Source: Aurelia coerulea (lineage: Eukaryota; Cnidaria; Scyphozoa; Semaeostomeae; Ulmaridae). From it: a DNA stretch of 64,000 bases. The DNA lies in NCBI GenBank assembly GCA_039566865.1, contig CM076959.1, positions 6,555,501 to 6,619,500 of the forward strand, written 5' to 3'. The position numbers were made by a program, and so were the translations under genes. The first letter of the stretch is position 1, and every line of letters begins with the position of its first letter. The notes beneath the pieces were generated by a model that saw nothing but the letters and a program-made list of their open reading frames with translations, made no database searches and was not told the origin of the DNA. Shown here in pieces: positions 1 to 10,356 of this stretch.

Positions 1-663
1 ACCTACATGCATTTGCGTTCCTTAGATTTTAAAATATTGAGTAATCTCAAATCTCAAGGCATAGTAAGGATTTGAGCCTTATCTTGTGTCTAAGCAAATA
101 TCTAACAACATATTTTTTTCTAATATGGTGCAAAGAGTTTGATCACAGAGAAGTTACAAAAGGCTCAATGATAACAATTTGTAATTTTTTGCAGTGGATC
201 TAATGCTAAAGTTGTCACAAGTTTGCAACACCTTTTCACGGAACACTAATTAGCACCTGATGCACATGCATCTACATATGCTATTATACATTAGCATCAT
301 GTCATATAATATGTCAAGCCTCTCAAAAGGATTTGATATAACAGTGTTGCACCTTCTAGAAAAGACTAGGATACTGAAGAGCTAAAATAGCCTGCAGCTC
401 AGCAACTTGGCATTTCATCCATCATCTATGAAAACAAACAGCACCCCAATTGTTGGACCACAATCACTTTGCAAAATAATCGGTTGGATCTTGAAAGTAC
501 CCCAATCGTCTCTAGTAATCACAAATGCAATTTTCGAACAGTCATAGAGTTTAACCCTTCGCAGCTTGAACATAAAATGTGTGGCTCATTAAAGATGTTG
601 GTAGTCAAATGCTTCTTAGCTTTGATAATGCCAGACAGATATAAATGCATTTTTTCATAAGAA
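1..663. repeat. Long direct repeat, copy 1
   Basis: This stretch matches 51926-52585 nearly base for base in the same orientation, for example the shared run from cttcacaagtttgcaacacc through the CAGCACCCCAATTG segment. The homology ends abruptly at about 663 and continues leftward past the window edge. Short open frames inside it are not conserved in reading sense and I see no coding signal. It is a dispersed or segmental repeat of unknown class. Confidence 0.85.
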
Positions 664-1365
664 ATCGCTTATAATACGATAGATTCAATATTTCGAAAGT
701 TAAGAAACAACTCTACCTGAATTTATTGCAGTTTTAATTTTCCTATCACACTCAAACATGTTTTAACGCTGCATAGTTATAGCAACTGTTTGGACATTAG
801 TTTGAGTGCGAATTATATCATTTAGTTGTTTTAGGATCTTACTAAGTAATATGGGAATAATGGCAAGCAGAACCAATTTAAATTATATAAATAATTTGGG
901 AACCTTTGAGACAAAACAAAGTTTCCGGCAATAGAAATATACGAAACACTTAAGGAGGCAGTTACCCAAAAAAATTTTTTTAACCAAATTTTGGGGCATT
1001 TTTTCTTTCTGTAAATTATGATTCCCCATTCTCTATGGAGTCCGTTGATACATATTTCTTGTACCTCTTTGCTACATTTTTCTCAGAAGAATAATTTTAA
1101 TAGTTAGCACTCCAAAATTTATTCCCTAGCAACGAATTTTCATTGTTATTTACCTTGGTTACTAGGGGCTTTTTGAGCCCCAGAAAAAATGGAGAAGTTC
1201 CCTTTCGGTTGGAAATTGCGAAGGAGCCTCCCCTGAATTCAATGCAACTCATTTTGAATGAATCAGATTGAGTTGAATTGGAAAATTGTCATTAGATTCG
1301 AGAGAAACGACCAGAACAGAAACGACACAACTTTATCGTCGAATTTATGATTGAAGAATTGAACT
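664..1365. other. AT-rich, no gene seen
   Basis: No open frame of interest. It holds homopolymer-rich AT sequence and may include the 5' flank or terminal repeat of the Mutator-like element that follows, but I could not match an inverted terminal repeat to the 3' side. Confidence 0.5.
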
Positions 1366-3528
1366 ATGCCAAGACTGAAAGTAAGAAAGCGACAAAAGGT
1401 ATTCCATGGTAAGAGGTTCTGGGACCCTGCAAACAGAAATCAACAAACGGCCTTGAACAACCATGAAACTCAAACTGGAAACGGTAGGCCTAATATTGAC
1501 ACAACTCCAGTAGGCCTAGCTCAGCCCAGGTCAGCTGCACAACCGAAAAAGCTAAAGAATATGTCGGCTGAAAAGCTAAAGAATAGTGACTTTAACAAGC
1601 TAACTCAGAACAGGATTATAACTAGGAGTCTTTCAAGAAAGTTTGCTTTGAATACAAAGCTTTCAGTAGAGCCTGCTAATGGAATGAAGCTCCAAGATTT
1701 CTCCATTTTGAATAGCTGTCTGGAAGAAATGGCTGTGTGCAGATCATGCATGAGTCAGAAATCAAAGCTTTAAATGTTTCAATGCAATAAAAGGAGAAGT
1801 GGCCTTGCAGAGTCTTTGTTTGTAAGATGTTTGAATTGTGGATCAAAGACTGAGTTCTGGTCAAGTAAAGCTCTGCCTGGAAAGTGAGGTTCCTTTGAAG
1901 TGAATAGGCGATCAGTAATGGCATCAGTTGGACGGAAGAATTTAAGTAAATTCTGCGCTAAGATGAACCTTCCATCTCCAGTGACAAAGAAGTCATATAA
2001 CAATCATATCAAAGCAATACAAAAAGTTGTTGTTGAGCAAGCAGAACAGAAAATGAATGCAGCTGCATCACGTTTGAAAGAAATAATTGAAACTGAAGAG
2101 CCAGAAAACATAACAAGAGATAAAGCTGGAAATACCATTGCTAGTGTAGCTGTCACTGTTGATGGCACCTGGCAAAAACGTGGGCACACATCAAAAATAG
2201 GTGTCGTTTTTATTTTGTCAGTCAGAACAGGAGAAGTTCTCGATTACAAAGTGTTGAGTCATGTTTGTCATGCATGCATTGCACACAAGCATTTAGAAAA
2301 AGACTCAGATGAGTATAAAACATGGTTTGACGAACACAATAGCCACTGTCAGATAAATCACACTGGCTCATCTGGTAATATGGAAACAAAAGGGGCAATT
2401 GACCTGTTTTCCGATAGCATTGATAAAAGAAAGTTGAAATACAGTCAGTTTGTGGGTGATGGCGATAGCAGCTGCTACGGTTCTGTGGCCGAGGCAATGC
2501 GAAAGAAGTTTGATGACTCGTATACTGTTACAAAAGAAGAATGCGTGGGGCATGTGCAAAAACGAATGGGTGCTGCCCTCACAAAGTACAAAAAGGATAT
2601 GAAAGGAACAAAATTGTTGGATGGCAAAGGAGTAGGTGGTGCAGGAAGATTGACATTGGAAATTATCAAAAAGATTCAGAACTATTATGGCTTTGCAATC
2701 AGGCAGAATTCAGGGAATCTAGAGGGGATGAAAGGAGCTGTAAGAGCTATATTGCAACATATTGTTCAAAACCCAAATGAGTCATTGGAAGATCAACACT
2801 GTCATTGCCCACAAGGTCCGGACAGCTGGTGTAGGTTTTGGAGGGACAGAGCAACAAATGAGCAAACATATTCAGAAAATGGAAGGCTACCCAATGCTTT
2901 CTTTAAAGATCTTGAGCCCATTTTTGAAAGATTAAGTCAACACGAGCTACTTAGCCGGTGTTTAATGGGTCTAACACAAAACCAAAACGAAAGCATCAAT
3001 GGTATCTTATGGTCTCAGATCCCAAAAACTATGTTTTGTGGGTTTGCAAAAGTGACAATTGGTGTGTGTGAAACAATTTGTGTTGCCAATACTGGAGCTG
3101 CATCTAAAGCCACAATAATGCAAGGAATGGGGATGTCACCAGGAAAGAACATGTATGAGGCTCTTAGAGATGAAGACAAGGTTCGCATTCATGCAGCCGC
3201 TAGGAGAACATCTCACAAATATAGAATGCGCAGAAAGAAGTTGAGGTTCGGTAAAATGGAGAATAAGGCTGTGAAGCAAATTAGTTATAAATCAGGTAGC
3301 TTTGGTACTGGTACAAAACCAGAACCGATGGGTAAAAGTTCCAAGAAAATCCCACACAGTAATGTGCAACAAGGTGAAAGAAATGCTGTAAACGAAAACA
3401 AGAAACGCAAAAGGAAGGAAAGCATGCAAAGTGAATTTGAGCATAATTCAGCTCCAAAGATAACTTTTATTGAGGAAGGGACACTTGGAATACTGAAGGT
3501 GGAGAGAAAAAAACCTAGGAAAAGTTAA
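1366..3528 (+). pseudogene. Mutator-like transposase, frame broken by two stop codons
   Basis: One continuous frame runs from the ATG at 1366 to the stop at 3528, interrupted by TAA at 1771-1773 and TGA at 1885-1887 without any frameshift. Between the two stops the frame still reads a CxxC...CxxC zinc-ribbon-like segment (CRSC before the first stop, CLNC before the second). After them come the hallmarks of the metazoan Mutator-like transposase domain: VTVDGTWQKRG (first acidic residue at 2161), a CHAC/NHTGSSGNME cysteine-histidine patch, FVGDGDSS, CVGHVQKRMG and the late TQNQNESINGILW block. The C-terminus is basic (KKRKRKES). In such elements this protein cuts and pastes DNA in the nucleus. 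Two clean stops in an otherwise well-kept frame indicate a young pseudogene; the 542-residue part from 1900 could still be made, but would lack the N-terminal zinc region. Confidence 0.75.
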
Positions 3529-3818
3529 AACATTGAACATTTTGTGGTAAGTTATGTTTTCTGACATTTAGCGGTGCTAATAATTGTGAAAATAGACATG
3601 CCAAACTTTAAGTGCCATTTTCTCTAAACTAACTTTCTAAGGGAGTGTTATCTTTAGGAACGTTTTATTTCTGAACCACATGCCCAATTTACATCAAATC
3701 TTCAACAATTACTGCAAATAGACTGAAAAATTATTTGAATTATCAAAATTTCAATATGACCCATTCTGGGCTTGTTACCATGGAAACCGGGGTTTTCGGG
3801 GTTACCCTAACAACGGCC
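3529..3818. other. 3' flank of the Mutator-like gene, no gene seen
   Basis: AT-rich non-coding sequence between the transposase stop and the TTAA of the next MITE. No matching inverted terminal repeat for the Mutator-like element was recognised. Confidence 0.4.
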
Positions 3819-3822
3819 TTAA

Positions 3823-4545
3823 CCCTATTCCACCTGGGGGGGCCATTATGGCCCCCCAACCAAACATTGATATACAGCTCTTTAACGACATGAGACATAA
3901 TGCTGGTACCAACTGACTTTTCCTAAACTTTAATGCTCTACAAGATTCTACAAATTTCGTTTTAATTATATGAGTCATGTGACCACTGAATGCCCTTATT
4001 TGGAGAGATGTCACAAAAGAAAACACTAAATTGCTTATATTTTAGTCAATCCTTGTTCGATTTTGTTGTAATTAGTGTCATTGGATTGCTCTCATTGAGG
4101 GCTTTCATATGATATATAGTTTGTTAATTTTCATTCATGTTAAGAGTTTTTTAGACATATGACGTCACATATATTTATGACGTCATTGTTCGAAAAGGTG
4201 TGAAAAAAATTAAAAATTAATATATTATTTTGCGAGAAAATATGATGTTGTACAATATTTTTAACAGTTTATAAGAACAAACTTTGTTTTCTCTAAAATA
4301 TAGGACATTATTGTAGTTTCCATACATAAGCTTATTGCAGACTGGCCACAACATATCTAGTTGCCTAGCAACAAGTCACGTGACTAATTAAACGTTCATT
4401 ACTTAATTAGAATCAAAAAAGAGTGTTGATACTGTGTACAAAGTTACAACTTCATAACTCTTTTGGTTTTGGAAATAATTAGGGGGGGCCATAATGGCCC
4501 CCCCCCAGGTGAGGAGTGAATAAAAAGAGCCCAGGTGGAATAGGG
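3823..4545. mobile_element. TTAA-flanked MITE with CCCTATTCC inverted ends
   Basis: The left end reads CCCTATTCCACCTGGG followed by a G/C block with GGCCATTATGGCC; the right end is its reverse complement with a ~27-bp internal insertion (4509-4535). TTAA stands at 3819-3822 and again at 4546-4549. TTAA duplications are typical of piggyBac and Kolobok superfamilies. The 723-bp interior contains tgacgtcat motifs but no coding frame, so it is non-autonomous. Similar ends lie at 38833-38889 and 40903-40947. Confidence 0.8.
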
Positions 4546-4645
4546 TTAAGAAATTTAAAAATCTAAGAAATTGTCTACCGGCCCTGGACCTTAGTTTCTT
4601 ATAAAAAATACATGTATTCAAAATCCTTTGTCACGGAAACTGAAA

Positions 4646-5095
4646 CATGGATTTCGCGTCTGCTGACATCTAATTAGACACTGGAAGCGAGTTGTATCGA
4701 TTCTGTGATCTAATGTGATTTAGGAATCAAAATGTTTCGCTTATTTTCGTTTTCCATACTTTAATGTATTGTAAGCATGTAAGCGAGTTGTTTCACGTCT
4801 GACATCTAATTAGACATTGGAAGCGAGTTGTTACGATTCCGTGATCTAATGTGATTTAGGAATTAAAATGTTTCGCTTATTTTCGCCCTGCATCTATAAT
4901 GTATTGTAAGCATGGAAGCGAGTTGTTTCGCGTCTGACATCTAATTAGAAATTGGAAGCGAGTTGTTTCGATTCTGTGATCCAATGTGATTTTGGAATCG
5001 AAATGTTTCGCTTCCCATTGCCAATTAGACATTGGAATCCGATTCTTTCGCATACTTTCGCGCAATAAATAGAGGAATTAACTCGCTTCTAAAGT
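4646..5095 (-). repeat. ~135-bp tandem satellite, inverted relative to 50.5-51.3 kb
   Basis: The motif ggaagcgagttgt recurs at about 4683, 4819 and 4954, giving a 135-136-bp period with roughly three and a half copies. Each unit carries AATTAGA, GTGATCTAATGTGATTT and ATGTTTCGCTTATTTTCG blocks. The same unit is arrayed in reverse orientation at 50515-51275. Confidence 0.85.
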
Positions 5096-5420
5096 CACAT
5101 TCTATTTGGATGAATTCATTCGCATATTATGCCATATGATATTTTCCCTTCCAGTCTCCTTCCTAAGTTTTGCTTTGTATGTATTGTGTCATATTTAGCA
5201 AATAAATCATCAAAATCTGAGCACTGAGCTTCCTTCTATTTTTCATTTTGCAGTATGAAATGGAAGGTTTTTGTTGTAGTTAAGAACGACAAAAAAACAA
5301 GAAACAACTACAAAAAATAGGCCTATAGCAGTAGATTAGGAGGTATACAAACACATAGGCCTTTTTAGTGCAAGACAAAAGATTAAGAACATGCCAAACT
5401 GCTCTTCCAGAAACACTCAC
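5096..5420. other. Non-coding, AT-rich
   Basis: No gene or repeat structure recognised in this stretch. If 5421-5544 is a real first exon, this is its intron on the minus strand. Confidence 0.4.
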
Positions 5421-5544
5421 CTGAATTACCAAAATTTTTGGGAGAAGTCAAAACAACAAATTTACTTGTTGTTTCTCTTTCGTAATCTTCTTTAATTCTT
5501 AAAGCTTCCTCGATATTGTCAACCACATCGGTGCGAGCAGCCAT
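5421..5544 (-). CDS. Candidate first coding exon, unknown protein
   Basis: On the minus strand an ATG at 5544 opens a 41-residue reading (start MAARTDVVDNIEEAL, then a KFVVLTSPKNFG segment) that ends exactly at a strong donor, TTCAG|GTGAGTG, at 5421/5420. The composition is charged and helical, with no recognised domain. No following exon was found to the left before the satellite, so this is either a fragment of a gene broken by repeats or the start of a gene with a distant second exon. The function is unknown. Confidence 0.35.
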
Positions 5545-6186
5545 TTCTAATCTTTGAATAAGAAATACAAGTCTTGGCACCAAAACACAGCAAATGACAA
5601 AGCGAGGCTCAGTTCAGTTGCCGCGCAGCAACTATAAACAGCTGAGAAGGAGCATACTGTGGCATATCCGAAAAAGTGCCCACCCCAAAATGTGTTGTGC
5701 ACAGCACAAAAGTAGTGAGACAATATAGGCGTCTTTGTGATATTGCATCTAGGATTTTACGCAGAAAACAGGATTGTATTCTGGAGAAAAAGCTTTGAAA
5801 ATTAATTTGCAAGTTCAATGGGCCTAAACTGAGGTGACACCTTTGGCAACATCCTTTTGTTTTCAAGAAAAATCCATCATAACTTTAGTCACATTTGAAA
5901 TTAAAGATGTCCAAAAAACCGTTAACCTGATACCAAAAGTGGGAATAACAGTATACGCAGAAAGCATAATATCCAAATGCTAAGCTAAGTAATTTCTAAT
6001 CTTGTTTTCCAGCTCCACTGCTATGTGTCTGCCATTGTTTCTGATGCACATCGCAATCACTCTTTGAATCAAGAGTGGCAATCAAGATCAAGATCACTAT
6101 TGCGATCAACATTAGCCTCATATTGAAGTTCACCTTGGCCTCTTTCTAATATTTTTCGCTTGGGAGAGGTGCTGTTCCTAGCGGCG
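5545..6186. other. No gene seen
   Basis: Upstream of the candidate minus-strand exon. Sequence at 6050-6120 has short GATCA-rich runs but no reading frame or repeat structure that I can support. Confidence 0.35.
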
Positions 6187-6583
6187 AGTGATAGTGCCTA
6201 TATGGTACCATTGAGCATGACCAAACTATGTCAGTGGACAGGAATAAAAAAGGCTATCCTCTGGTTATCTACCAGCCAGCCAAATATTGTTATAATTAAA
6301 AATCTTGGGCTGGCACGAGGCAATGGTACCTTTATGTAAGAGCAAGACCCGAGTTGAGTTTGAGGGCAGCTGGTGTAAAACGTAGGTCATGCAGGTTAAG
6401 AAAATGCGGGTTAAATCATGTGGGTCAAAAAATGGTGGCCATGGACATACTGGCTTTAGGCCCTCCACCGTTTGCTAGAGGTGCGTGGAAAGCATTTATT
6501 CGGTCAGATTTGAAGACAGGACCCCTTGAGTGTTTGGTAACAAGTTGCTGGGTGTTTCAAATAAAACTGCGTTACCAAAATGA
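6187..6583. repeat. Dispersed repeat shared with 40968-41358
   Basis: From GTGCCTATATGGTACC onward this ~400-bp block matches 40968-41358, including the TATCCTC..GGTTATCTACC segment, the CAATGGTACC palindrome and the shared right portion ending ACCAAAATGATGA. At 41 kb the same block sits immediately upstream of, and partly inside, the tandem hAT array, so this looks like a solitary copy of that element's 5' region. Open frames through it on either strand are not credible genes. Confidence 0.75.
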
Positions 6584-6658
6584 TGACAAATATGGCAAAT
6601 GACAAATATACAGTTAGCATAGCAACAGATATTAGGCCTTTAAGTTTACATAATCGCT

Positions 6659-7003
6659 TTGAATATGGAATCAAGTGATGCAAATGAAGACTCTGATAAA
6701 GAGTTAGAAAATGAAGCTGATGGTGCTTTTGCAAATCATCTGAATGGCATATGTGATCATAGCAAACTTGAAAATCTTCTTGCAAGCAACAGAGATGTTA
6801 TCCAGAAAGCAATAACAGATATATTGAATAGACTGACAGATAAGTGCCTAAATATTGACAATGATTGTTTTGTTGCTGCAAATGACTTGTTGATAACACT
6901 TCAACATAGCCAGGTTCTATTTGAAGATTTAGTTTCTCTAATCGAAGGTATTCTCAGAACCAGTTATGCAGCTGCAATAAATTCAAAGCCAAAAAAAAAG
7001 TGA
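6659..7003 (+). CDS. Unknown acidic ORF, possible N-terminal piece of a transposon-like gene
   Basis: The ORF has 114 residues. The first ~20 are acidic (SSDANEDSDKELENE), followed by a predicted helical region with DILNRLTDK and a lysine-rich end (KPKKK). No family is recognised. It ends 23 bp before the foldback element whose far edge is at 10207; coding-like pieces of an equally acidic gene resume on the same strand at about 10357. I infer that they may belong to one gene split by the foldback insertion, but frame continuity across the insertion cannot be shown. Confidence 0.4.
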   Translation: MNMESSDANEDSDKELENEADGAFANHLNGICDHSKLENLLASNRDVIQKAITDILNRLTDKCLNIDNDCFVAANDLLITLQHSQVLFEDLVSLIEGILRTSYAAAINSKPKKK

Positions 7004-7164
7004 AACAAAGTTAACAATTGCAGAATAGTCCGGTCTGTTAGCAAAAATATTAGCCACAGTCGTGCAAAATATGATACCAGCATGAAACTTGGTAGACTTA
7101 TGTAGTTTGATATGCTGAAAACGAAGCGAAACAGACACAAGCTGAGAAATGCCCCCAAATGCTA

Positions 7165-8010
7165 TTTTTAGACGGGGGTACTTGGTCCCAGTCCTCCAAA
7201 GGGGTGTCCCTTCGTAAAACGGAAACCGTGAGTGATAAAGAAATGAAACGTTTTGGTTTCTACACATTTTGATATGCTGAGAACGATAAACAAAAGACCC
7301 AATCAAAAAATTACCCCTAAATGCTAGTTTTAGACGGGGGTACTTGGTCCCAGTCTTCCATAGGGGCATTCTTCGTAAAACAGAAGACGTTTATGATAAA
7401 GAAATGAAACATTTTGGTTTCTACACATTTTGATATGCTGAGAACGATAAAGAAAAGACCCAATCAAAAAATTACCCCTAAATGCTATTTTTAGACGGGG
7501 GTACTTGGTCCCAGTCCTCTATAGGAGCCAACTTCGTAAAAAAGAAGCCGTAAGTGATAAAGAAATGAAACGTTTTGGTTTCTACACATTCTGATATACT
7601 GAGAACGATAACGAAAAGACCCAATCAAAAAATAAACTCTAAAAGCTAATTTTAGACGGGGGTAAATGACCCCAGTCCTGTATTGGGGGCTTCCTTTTTG
7701 GGCCTCCTTTGCTGAACGGAAACAGCAAGTGATAAAGAAATGAAATTGTTTTATTTCTACACATTCTGACATTCTGTGAACGATAACGAATAGACCCAAT
7801 CAAAAGATTGCCCCTAAATGCTAATTTCAGACAGGGGTATTTTGTCCCAGTCCTTTATTGGGAGCTTCCTTTTGTAAGACAAAAAAGGAAATTGGAACCT
7901 ATAAAGGAATGCAAGTTATAGGTTTTCTCTCGTTTAGATATGTTGTAAAGACTGATAAACCAATTTATCAAAATTTACTCCCAGATATTATTTTTAGGCT
8001 AGGGTACTTG
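7165..8010 (+). repeat. Left-arm tandem array, ~161-bp unit
   Basis: Successive GACGGGGGTA starts are spaced 162, 161, 161, 175 and 167 bp. Inner copies (after 7655) are more diverged than outer ones, for example ggtaaatgac in place of ggtacttggt, consistent with the terminal units being homogenised. Confidence 0.8.
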
Positions 8011-8107
8011 ACCCAAGTCCTGAATTTGATTTTTTCGCTGCCTTTTCAATAGTTCGTGATTTTGTAAAGTAAGTCAGTGTTTCTGCACATTAAAAACATA
8101 CTTGAAT

Positions 8108-8560
8108 GATCCTAAAGCCTGGTTTTCATTTAGTCCTCGAAAATCTTTCAGGAGCATTGGTAATCTTTGAGGGAATTTGGATCTTAGGATCTTTGGGGGG
8201 GGGGGTGTTGGCAATCTTGTGCAAAAGTTGGAATTTTGTAAATATGTGACAACCCGTCTGATCGTAAAAATGGGTTGTTCGCGGTATTTTGTGATCTTTG
8301 TTATCTTTCCATTCGAGTTTTTAGTCATTGACGATCTTTGGCGATCCTTATGAGCAGCTGGAGATCGTTGGAATGAACTTGAGTTCCATTCCAGCGATCA
8401 TCAAAGATCAATTTTGTGGGTCATTGGCGGTATTTGTCAATTTGACATTTGGTTTCCATTCAGTCTCTCGCGATCGTTACAAAACTGCAATGACCATCAA
8501 AAATTTCGAAAGACCTTTAAGGATTGTCGACAATTAAATGGAAATGAGGCTTTAGGTAGC
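8108..8560. mobile_element. Nested MITE inside the foldback element
   Basis: The left edge CCTAAAGCCTGGTTTTCATT is mirrored, with mismatches, by the complement of the right edge (AATGGAAATGAGGCTTTAGG, about 8537-8556). The arms contain GATC-rich CTTTGGCGATC-type segments. There is no coding capacity. It lies between the two arms of the foldback, so it may be a secondary insertion. Confidence 0.55.
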
Positions 8561-9594
8561 TCCAAAAAAATATTTCCAGTCCAATTGCACTTATTAGGAT
8601 ACTTAGACTGGATTCAATTGATTTTTAGGTACGTGAGCTCGGTACTACAGACTACGTAAATCACATAAACATTTTCTAAATGAATTAGATTGCCTTCCAG
8701 TGTCTATATTTGGAATATACTGGGTAGACATAAGCTTTCTTAACTATCTATATGAAATATGAATGAAAATTTAAACAGTATAGCAAATTGCTTCTGACGT
8801 CTTGATTTAAATGATCTTTAATCAAATGTTCTCTGGATCAACTGCTCATTACAAGAACTTGTAGCTATTGAAGAATATCATAAAATCGTTTCTAAAATAA
8901 CTTGATCTAGAGCAACAAGAAAATAAGCTATAACTTTTGCGCACATGCCATTCCAACAAGGAGATTGTCACAAAACAAAACCATCCAAGATGGCAAGAGA
9001 CTTCTCCCATAAATTTGAGGGGCCATTTCTGCGGGGGGGTTTTTGCGATGTCAGGTTTCCCCAGTGCGAACGATGTCGCTCTTGTAAAATGTTGTTTGCA
9101 TGGAGCTGAGGTATTAGCAATTCATTTGCAATGCTGGTGTGGCGTTTTCATGGACCAGATTGGAACAGCATTTCAGCCATGGCACCGAATGAGTTGATAG
9201 CAAAGCATTGGCCATTCTGAAACAGTGTTTTGATATACCGCTTCAATGTAAAAAGAGTTCGATTTCTTCTTTTACGGACAAGTGAGGAACTTGTGTTTTT
9301 GTATTGATTATTAAAATATCTACAACTGAAAGAATAGATAAAGCATTCCCACCGTGAATGATGCTATTGCTGTGCTTGCAATAGAACAGTTTCTTGTCAA
9401 ATTTGTCACTGAAAAAACGCAAAAGTGTTCAAAAATTCATGATCAATAAGGACTGCCTTGCTCATCGAGAGCGAAATCTGAGCATTGGACCTGCACCCCG
9501 CACTGCACTGCCTTGAAAATAGAAAAGCTCGCAAGAGCCTTGATTGACGAAAGAAGTTCTGTTGATAATTACGAGATAAATCAAGCTCCGGTAT
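8561..9594. other. Foldback interior, no gene seen
   Basis: There is no transposase-like frame. A short open frame at 8937-9197 has no recognisable domain and lacks support. Confidence 0.4.
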
Positions 9595-10081
9595 TATAGA
9601 GAAAGGCCCCCAATGGAAGACTAGGACCAAGTACCCCCGTCTAAAACTAGCATTTAGGGGTAATTTTTGATTGGGTCTTTTCGTTATCGTTCTCAGCATA
9701 TCAGAATGTGTAGAAACCAAAACGTTTCATTTCTTTATCACTTACGGCTTCTTTTTTACGAAGTTGGCTCCTATAGAGGACTGGGACCAAGTACCCCCGT
9801 CTAAAAATAGCATTTAGGGGTAATTTTTGATTGGGTCTTTTCGTTATCGTTCTGAGCATATCAGAATGTGTAGAACCCAAAACGTTTTATTTCTTTATCA
9901 TAAACGTCTTCTGTTTTACGAAGAAGGCCCCTATGGAGGACTGGGACCAAGTACCCCCGTCTAAAAATAGCATTTAGGTGTAATTTTTTGATTGGGTCTT
10001 TCCTTTATCGTTCTCAGCAAATCAAAATGTGTAGAAACCAAAACGTTTCATTTCTTTATCACTCTTTCATTTCTTTATTAT
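9595..10081 (-). repeat. Right-arm tandem array, ~160-bp unit, inverted
   Basis: Three units in reverse orientation to the left arm, with GTACCCCCGTC at 9631, 9791 and 9951. The second unit, around 9740-9790, is almost identical to the left-arm unit around 7500-7570, including GGAGCCAACTTCGTAAAA. Confidence 0.8.
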
Positions 10082-10356
10082 AGCATTTGGGGGCATTTCT
10101 CAGCTTGTGTCTGTTTCTCTTCGTTTTCAGCATGTCAAACTACATAAGTCTACCAAGTTTCATGCTGGTATCATATTTTGCACTATTATTATGCTAGCAG
10201 ACCGGACTAGAACAAGTATTTATGAAAGATCGGATCCAATGTCAGGAAGAAATTCAATGGTAAGATATTTTAGCAGCAGCTCGCTGTAAGCCAAAATGGC
10301 TTGGTTCTATTTTGCAGCACATTGTTCAGCATGTTTGGACGCTATTTTCATGAATC

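Larger units (their letters stand above)
7027..10207. mobile_element. Foldback-type element with tandem-repeat inverted ends
   Basis: The outer ends are TAGTCCGGTCTGTTAGCA on the left and the complement of TAGTCCGGTCTGCTAGCA on the right, flanked on both sides by GAA (possible 3-bp duplication). Next to each end lies a matching ~130-bp segment (7040-7165 and 10082-10195, inverted). Inside that, each arm consists of a ~161-bp tandem repeat starting GACGGGGGTACTTGGTCCCA: about six units on the left (7171, 7333, 7494, 7655, 7830, 7997) and three inverted units on the right (9631, 9791, 9951). Long inverted repeats made of direct tandem repeats define foldback elements. The interior 8.0-9.6 kb carries no transposase; it is non-autonomous. 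Confidence 0.8.

Noticed and set aside
8937..9197. 86-residue ORF in the foldback interior as a transposase remnant
   Set aside because: No transposase motif and no support from codon pattern.
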